Assembly: GCF_009789535.1 (NCBI RefSeq)
Contig: NZ_WSUT01000006.1
Span: forward strand, 1-64,000
Direction: 5' to 3'
Origin: Sphingomonas carotinifaciens
GTDB taxonomy: Bacteria > Pseudomonadota > Alphaproteobacteria > Sphingomonadales > Sphingomonadaceae
DNA: 64,000 bases
Part shown: positions 59,309 to 64,000 of the stretch, in pieces
Position numbering within the stretch: position 1 is the stretch's first letter
Layout: every line of letters begins with the position of its first letter
The notes under the pieces: model-generated
What the model was told of the DNA's origin: nothing
Database searches by the model: none
Seen by the model: the letters and a program-made list of their open reading frames with translations, nothing else
Program-made: the position numbers and the translations under genes

Positions 59309-59698
59309 ATGAAGCTCGGTTCAACCCTGGCCTTCATCGCCCTTGCGGCGATGGTCCCCACGATCCCCGCGAGCGCCGCGAAGAACGACAGGCTTGCCCG
59401 CTGTACGGGTAAGCGGCTTCGGCCGGCAAATCCCTACGGTACGGTGCTTCCCACTATCCCGGATCGGGGACTTACCCCGACCGAGCCAGGCGCCGCTGGG
59501 GGTGTGCCACGTGGCACACCTTCGCCGGGTGGAGCGTCGACGGCGCCAAGCCCCTCGCCAACGAGCCTCTTTCCTACGCCGTCGGGCGCGCCGGGGGCTG
59601 GCCCCACGTCGAGCCTCGGGAAGGTCCCGGCGATCAGCGCCCTCGGTTCGTCGCCCACCGCCAGCGCGGCCACTTCAACCTTCTATGCGAGCTGCTGA
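59309..59698 (+). CDS. Exported virB-cluster protein, function unknown
   Basis: The 129-residue protein has a signal peptide (MKLGSTLAFIALAAMVPTIPASA), a conserved-looking part (DRLARCTGKRLRPANPYGTVLPTIPDR), then a Pro/Ser/Gly/Thr-rich tail. It lies in the place of VirB7 between virB6 and virB8, but has no lipobox. The tail DNA holds the parS-like site 5, so part of the tail may have been set by that site. Confidence 0.65.
   Translation: MKLGSTLAFIALAAMVPTIPASAAKNDRLARCTGKRLRPANPYGTVLPTIPDRGLTPTEPGAAGGVPRGTPSPGGASTAPSPSPTSLFPTPSGAPGAGPTSSLGKVPAISALGSSPTASAATSTFYASC
59503..59518. repeat. parS-like palindrome, site 5
   Basis: TGTGCCACGTGGCACA, perfect, inside the coding sequence of the gene at 59309. 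Confidence 0.65.
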
Positions 59699-59700
59699 CG

Positions 59701-60393
59701 ATGGCGATCGGCGTCAAAGATACGAGCGAAGATCTCAAGAGCTACTTCGCAGAAGCGGAAAGCTGGGACCGCGACAGGTTTGTTGCGGCTGCTAGATCGC
59801 GCCGCATCGCCTGGATCGTGGCAGCGATTGCCATCGCGCTCGCCGTCGTCGCGGTCGGTGCGGTTATGGCTTTGACGCCGCTCAAGACGGTCGTCCCCTA
59901 TGTGGTGACGGTCGATCGCTCGACGGGCGCGACTGACGTTACCCAAGAGCTGCGCGGCGACAAGTCGATCACGTATGACGAGGCCATCCGAAAATACTTC
60001 CTCGCCGACTATGTGCGGACGCGGGAGGGTTGGATTCCGCAGGCTCGGGAAGAGTTCTTCCGCAAGGTGCTGGCGCTCTCGACGCGGGAGGAACAAGCGC
60101 GATGGACCGCCTTCTATAAGAAGGACAATCCTGACTCTCCGCAAAATCAGTTCGGGGCGAATGACGCCGTTTTCGTCGCTATTCGATCCGTGGCGTTCAT
60201 TTCTCCCAACGTCGCGCAAGTCCGGTTTGTGAAGCGCCTAGAACGCGACCAACAGGCGATCGAGACGCCGGCGATTGCCACCATCACTTTCGACGTGCTG
60301 TCCAAGCCCGAAACGGAGGCCGGACGCTACGCCAACCCGCTCGGTTTCCAGGTGCGATCCTACCGAGCTGATGCGGAGGTTGCGATACGATGA
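59701..60393 (+). CDS. virB8: VirB8-type inner-membrane protein
   Basis: The 230-residue protein has a short cytoplasmic part, one helix near residues 36-57 (IAWIVAAIAIALAVVAVGAVMAL), and a periplasmic NTF2-like domain (TPLKTVVPYVVTVDRSTGATDV, ATITFDVLSKPETEAGRYANPLGFQVRSYR). It is an assembly factor of the channel. It overlaps virB9 by four bases. Confidence 0.93.
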   Translation: MAIGVKDTSEDLKSYFAEAESWDRDRFVAAARSRRIAWIVAAIAIALAVVAVGAVMALTPLKTVVPYVVTVDRSTGATDVTQELRGDKSITYDEAIRKYFLADYVRTREGWIPQAREEFFRKVLALSTREEQARWTAFYKKDNPDSPQNQFGANDAVFVAIRSVAFISPNVAQVRFVKRLERDQQAIETPAIATITFDVLSKPETEAGRYANPLGFQVRSYRADAEVAIR

Positions 60394-61232
60394 AGAACTT
60401 TCTGCTCATCGCCGCGGCGATCGGCGCATTCATGCCGGGGGCCGCTCTGGCGGAACAGACGCCCCGCCAGCTGGGGCAGGATCAGCGTATCCGCGAGGTC
60501 AACTACACCGACGGCAACGTAATCCAGATCCGCAGCGGGTTTCGCACCGCGACGCAGATCGAGTTCGCTCCCGACGAGGTCATCAAGTTCGTCGCGATGG
60601 GAGACACGGTATCGTGGGAAGTCGCTCCGGCCGATAACTCACTGTTTGTCAAACCGCGCGAGCGCGCGGGCGTGACGAACCTGATCGTCGTCACGGAATT
60701 TCAGGGCGCCAAGCGCAACTATACGTTCGAGTTGACGGCCGTCGCCAGCGCCCGCTCGCCGGGGACCTTCTTCAAGGTGCGGCTGCGCTATCCAGAGTAT
60801 GAGGCAGCGCAACGCGCTCTCGCCGCACAACAAGCGCAGCTCCTTGCTGCGCTCGCGGCGCAGAACAGCGCGGTCAAGGTGGCGCTCGACCTGGGTGTTC
60901 TCGAAGGAAAGCGGAACCTCGATTACAAGGTCGAGGGAGCCTCGGAGCTTCAACCTTCCGAAGTCACCGATACCGGACAGTTCACGATCCTGCGCTTTCC
61001 CAATCAGCGCGAGATACCTGCGATCTTCACCGTCAACCCCGACGGTAGCGAGGCCACGGCCTCGTTCGACGTGCGCGACGAGTTCGTCGTCGTCCATGGC
61101 GTCTACAAGGAATTGCGCCTGCGCCGGGGAAAGGTGGTGCTGTGCATCTACAACGAAAGCCCGAGCTTCTACGGCCGCGATCCCAAGACGGACACGGCGT
61201 CGGAAGCGGTCGAGCGCACGACGGAGAACTGA
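60390..61232 (+). CDS. virB9: VirB9-type outer-membrane complex protein
   Basis: The 280-residue protein has a signal peptide (FLLIAAAIGAFMPGAALA) and the VirB9/CagX domain (REVNYTDGNVIQIRSGFRTATQIEFAPDEVIKF, LFVKPRERAGVTNLIVVTEFQGAKRNYTFEL, RFPNQREIPAIFTVNPDGSEA). It forms the outer core with VirB7 and VirB10. Confidence 0.94.
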   Translation: MKNFLLIAAAIGAFMPGAALAEQTPRQLGQDQRIREVNYTDGNVIQIRSGFRTATQIEFAPDEVIKFVAMGDTVSWEVAPADNSLFVKPRERAGVTNLIVVTEFQGAKRNYTFELTAVASARSPGTFFKVRLRYPEYEAAQRALAAQQAQLLAALAAQNSAVKVALDLGVLEGKRNLDYKVEGASELQPSEVTDTGQFTILRFPNQREIPAIFTVNPDGSEATASFDVRDEFVVVHGVYKELRLRRGKVVLCIYNESPSFYGRDPKTDTASEAVERTTEN

Positions 61233-61233
61233 C

Positions 61234-62430
61234 GTGTCCGATAAGCGATTCGACGTCGACGCGACCCCCGATGTGACGGAGATTGATCGCGCTCCCCCTG
61301 CGGCCGATCGCCCGAACCGCATTCCGTCACTGAACGCCGTCCAATGGGACAACAAGAAGATGGTCGTGGGTGCGGCGCTGGCCGGTGCGGTCGTGTTCGG
61401 CGTGCTGTCGCTCGTTTCCGGGTCGGGCGGCGACAACAAGGCCCTGGAGGCGAGGAAGGCCCCTCCCCCCGCTGCGGAAGCGCCTTACGATCCCAATTCC
61501 GTCATCGCGCCGACGCTCGCGACAGCGCCCCGCGATCGTAATGCGCCGGTCCAGCTCACGGGGGAACAGGTGCCAGCAATCGGCCCTGATGGTCAGCCGA
61601 TCACTCCCTATCGGTCGGCGGGAGGGCAGCAGCAGAGCCGCGACGTTAGCGAAGCGGAGCGGCGTGCCAACGAAGCCCGGGAGCTGCGCGACAATGCGCG
61701 GCGATCGACGCTGATCGCCTACATTGGCGACCAGGCCGCCAGGCGCGTGCTCGGAGACGTCGCCGGTGCCGGCAACCCGCAAGGTGATGGCGAAAATGCG
61801 CCGTCCAGGACCAGTCTCGACAACCTCAAGCAGACCTCGGCGATCGGGACTGCCACGGCGCGCATGATCGGCGACCGCAACTATCTCGTCACAGCGGGCG
61901 CCATCATCCCGTGCACGCTCCAGACCGCGATGGATAGCAGCGTGCCGGGCTACACGACCTGCATCATCCCTCGGGATGTTTATTCGGACAACGGCCGCGT
62001 CGTGCTGCTCGAGAAAGGCACGCGCGTCTTCGGCGAGTACCAGGGTGGGTTGCAGCGCGGCCAAAATCGCCTCTTCACGATGTGGACGCGGGCGGTCACG
62101 CCCCGCGGCGTCGCGATCGACATCGGCTCGCCGGCATCGGACCCGCTCGGTCGTGCCGGCGTCACCGGGAAGATCGATCGGTTCTTCTGGCAGCGGTTCG
62201 GCGCCGCAATGCTGTTCAGCGTGCTTGATGCGGCCGGGCAAATCGCCGGCCAAGCCGTCAGCCCGCAGGGCTCGACGGTGTTCCGCACTCCCGGCGACAC
62301 GACATCGCAGATCCTCAACGACACGCAGCAAATCCGCCCGATCGTGCGCGTCAATCAAGGGACCGAGATGGCGATAACCGTCGCCAAGGATTTCGACTTC
62401 TCGCAGGTCTATGGACTCGGCCTGAAATGA
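61234..62430 (+). CDS. virB10: VirB10-type core complex protein
   Basis: The ~398-residue protein (GTG 61234) has a cytoplasmic tail, one helix near residues 43-62, a Pro-rich periplasmic linker and the TrbI/VirB10 barrel (YLVTAGAIIPCTLQTAMDSSVPGYTTCIIPRDVYSDNGRVVLLEKGTRVFGEY). It spans both membranes. It overlaps virB11 by four bases. Confidence 0.93.
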   Translation: MSDKRFDVDATPDVTEIDRAPPAADRPNRIPSLNAVQWDNKKMVVGAALAGAVVFGVLSLVSGSGGDNKALEARKAPPPAAEAPYDPNSVIAPTLATAPRDRNAPVQLTGEQVPAIGPDGQPITPYRSAGGQQQSRDVSEAERRANEARELRDNARRSTLIAYIGDQAARRVLGDVAGAGNPQGDGENAPSRTSLDNLKQTSAIGTATARMIGDRNYLVTAGAIIPCTLQTAMDSSVPGYTTCIIPRDVYSDNGRVVLLEKGTRVFGEYQGGLQRGQNRLFTMWTRAVTPRGVAIDIGSPASDPLGRAGVTGKIDRFFWQRFGAAMLFSVLDAAGQIAGQAVSPQGSTVFRTPGDTTSQILNDTQQIRPIVRVNQGTEMAITVAKDFDFSQVYGLGLK

Positions 62431-63437
62431 ACGCGCCGTTCCGCAACACGGCGATCCTCGATCACGCTGTTCGCCCGCTGCGCCAGTATCTGGATGACGA
62501 TGGTGTAACCGAAGTCGTCATCAACGAACCGACTATCGTCGGCGTCGAGCGGCATGGAGGGTGGACCTGGGAGCATGAGGGCGATCTGACGCTCGATGCC
62601 CTCAACCAACTGGCCAGGGCCGCAGCCGCGTTCACCTCTCAGGACGTGACGCGCGAGAATCCGATCTGCTCGACGATCTTTCCCACCGGCGAGCGCGTCC
62701 AGCTCGTGCTTCCGCCCGTCGTGCCCGACGGCACCGTGTCGATCACGGTTCGAAAGCCATCCACGAAGACGATGACGATGGCCGATTTCGAGGCAAGCGG
62801 CCTGTTCGCGGAGACGAAGGTCGCCACCAAACGGGTCAGCCCGGTTGAAGAACGCCTGCTCGGCCTCCTCAATACCGGGAAGCATGTCGAGTTTTTCGAG
62901 CTGGCGGTGCGCAGCCGGCTCAACATCCTGATCTCCGGCGCCACGGGCTCGGGCAAGACGACGTTCTCGAAGGGGCTTATCAAGCTAATCCCGGAGAACG
63001 AGCGGCTGCTGACGATCGAGGACACGCGCGAGCTGGTGGTGCCTCACAAGAACGTCGTGCATATGATCTACAGCAAGGACGGCACCGGCACCGCCAAAGT
63101 GACGGCGAAGGAGCTGCTGGAAAGCGCGCTGCGCATGCGGCCCGATCGCATCCTGCTCCAGGAGCTGCGTGACGGGACCGCGTTCTTTTACCTTCGCAAC
63201 GTTAACAGCGGTCACCCCGGCTCGATCACGACGATACATGCGGACTCGGCCGAGCTGGCATTCGAGCAACTGACGCTGCTGGTGAAGGAAAGCGAGGGCG
63301 GCGCGGACCTGGCGCGAGAGGACATACGTTCGCTGCTCAAAATCCTCGTCGACGTCGTGGTTCAGATGAAGAAGGTCGACGGCAAGTTCCGGATGACCGA
63401 GATCTACTATGATCCGGCGGGGCGTCATGCCGCCTAA
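62427..63437 (+). CDS. virB11: VirB11-type secretion ATPase
   Basis: The 336-residue protein has Walker A SGATGSGKTT (about 170-179), the Asp box LLTIEDTRELV, Walker B LLQELRDGTAFFYL and the His box GHPGSITTIHADSAELAFEQL. It is the hexameric ATPase of the system. It overlaps virD4 by 11 bases. Confidence 0.95.
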   Translation: MNAPFRNTAILDHAVRPLRQYLDDDGVTEVVINEPTIVGVERHGGWTWEHEGDLTLDALNQLARAAAAFTSQDVTRENPICSTIFPTGERVQLVLPPVVPDGTVSITVRKPSTKTMTMADFEASGLFAETKVATKRVSPVEERLLGLLNTGKHVEFFELAVRSRLNILISGATGSGKTTFSKGLIKLIPENERLLTIEDTRELVVPHKNVVHMIYSKDGTGTAKVTAKELLESALRMRPDRILLQELRDGTAFFYLRNVNSGHPGSITTIHADSAELAFEQLTLLVKESEGGADLAREDIRSLLKILVDVVVQMKKVDGKFRMTEIYYDPAGRHAA

Positions 63438-64000
63438 GAAAGGCACGATCCTCGCGCTCGGCATCCCGGCCGGGATCGTCGTGGCCTTCCTCATCACGTC
63501 GGTTGTCGCGTGGGTCTACCTCGGGCTTCCCAGCGCAAAGTTCGACATATTCAAGATGCCGGCGTTCTTCTGGTACTATCGGCACGACCCGGTGGTGCTG
63601 AAGGCTCTCGCCGGGGGGACGCTGATCGGCGCCATCATCGCCGGCCTGATGCTGTGGTGGGTGGCGAAGCAAAAACCGCCCCTTCACGGCGCAGCCCGCT
63701 TCGCAAAGGAAGGCGAAATCCGCCGCGCCGGCTTCCGCGCCAATGACGGCATCGTCCTCGGTAAAAAGAGCGGCAAGTTCCTGACGTTTGGCGGCAGCGA
63801 ACATTGCATCGTCGAGGCCCCCACCCGCTCCGGCAAAGGCGTCGGTATCGTCATCCCGAACCTCCTGTCGTGGCAGGATTCGGTCCTCGTCCTCGATGTG
63901 AAGCGGGAGAATTGGGGCGCCACAGCCGGCTTCCGAAAGCGATACGGGCAGGCGGTTTACCTGTTCAACCCCACTGATCCGGAAGGGCGGACCGCCCGCT
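63427..64000 (+). CDS. virD4: VirD4/TraG-type coupling protein, 3' end outside the window
   Basis: The 191 residues seen have two membrane helices (ILALGIPAGIVVAFLITSVVAWVYL, VLKALAGGTLIGAIIAGLMLWWV) and the Walker A motif APTRSGKG near residues 130-138, then LVLDVKRENW. The coupling protein brings the relaxase-DNA complex to the channel. The gene continues past the window edge. Confidence 0.92.
   Translation, partial: MPPKKGTILALGIPAGIVVAFLITSVVAWVYLGLPSAKFDIFKMPAFFWYYRHDPVVLKALAGGTLIGAIIAGLMLWWVAKQKPPLHGAARFAKEGEIRRAGFRANDGIVLGKKSGKFLTFGGSEHCIVEAPTRSGKGVGIVIPNLLSWQDSVLVLDVKRENWGATAGFRKRYGQAVYLFNPTDPEGRTAR

Noticed and set aside
1..64000. tRNA genes, attachment sites, insertion sequences or integrase
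   Set aside because: I read both strands for these and found no tRNA-like fold, no transposase or integrase motifs and no terminal inverted repeats that I could support.

Overview
The window looks like part of a large, GC-rich conjugative plasmid or integrative conjugative element from an alphaproteobacterium, most likely a sphingomonad. The grounds are the GC-rich codon use, a VirB/VirD4-type secretion cluster, CopA/CopB/CopC/CopD copper genes with Met/His-rich linkers, an arsR-arsC-acr3-arsN-arsH cluster, and plasmid-type small proteins (DUF3768, ArdC, ParB-like). I see no rRNA, tRNA, CRISPR array, transposase or integrase. The host assignment is inference.

Layout. (1) 1-7.8 kb: the end of a YVTN beta-propeller gene with an ECF sigma/anti-sigma pair, then a sulfite module: a sulfite-oxidase-like enzyme and MgtC on one side, LysR, a TDT exporter, a SorA-like dehydrogenase and its cytochrome c on the other. 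(2) 7.9-13.3 kb: a five-gene EmrAB/NodT-like drug efflux operon ending in a glycine-rich lipoprotein and a TetR regulator. (3) 13.5-24 kb: an orphan gene, then a copper island (Cys-rich peptides, DUF411, two DUF305 proteins, PepSY protein, CopB, CopA, CopC, CopD, a 16-Cys DUF326 protein). An ECF sigma gene with a CnrX-like sensor and a CnrY-like anti-sigma sits in the middle. Six sites of the form TGAGGG-N16-CGTA (one with a weaker -35) precede the island's transcription units, which looks like one self-contained regulon. (4) 24-32.9 kb: a CzcCBA-type RND operon with three cation transporters, facing a MerR gene across a CadR/ZntR-type operator. (5) 32.9-37 kb: SRAP protein, Fic toxin with a VbhA-like antitoxin, DUF3768, HNH protein. 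(6) 37.2-40.3 kb: arsenic resistance operon. (7) 40.4-53.2 kb: plasmid backbone with a long ParB-like protein, ArdC antirestriction protein, PemK-like toxin, a Toprim/primase-like gene, a nuclease and many hypotheticals. (8) 53.3-64 kb: virB1-virB11 and the start of virD4, with virB6 split by a frameshift.

The most interesting non-gene structure is a family of three ~230-bp, hairpin-rich repeats (35.6, 42.5 and 45.1 kb). Each lies 22-26 nt upstream of a minus-strand gene of the kind found in plasmid leading regions. I propose that they are leader or single-strand promoter elements. A second dispersed element, TGTGCCACGTGGCACA and variants (five sites), resembles parS with the CACGTG core and may be the target of a ParB/KorB-like protein.

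Limits: all assignments come from reading the sequence and from remembered family features. No database search, alignment or folding was run.
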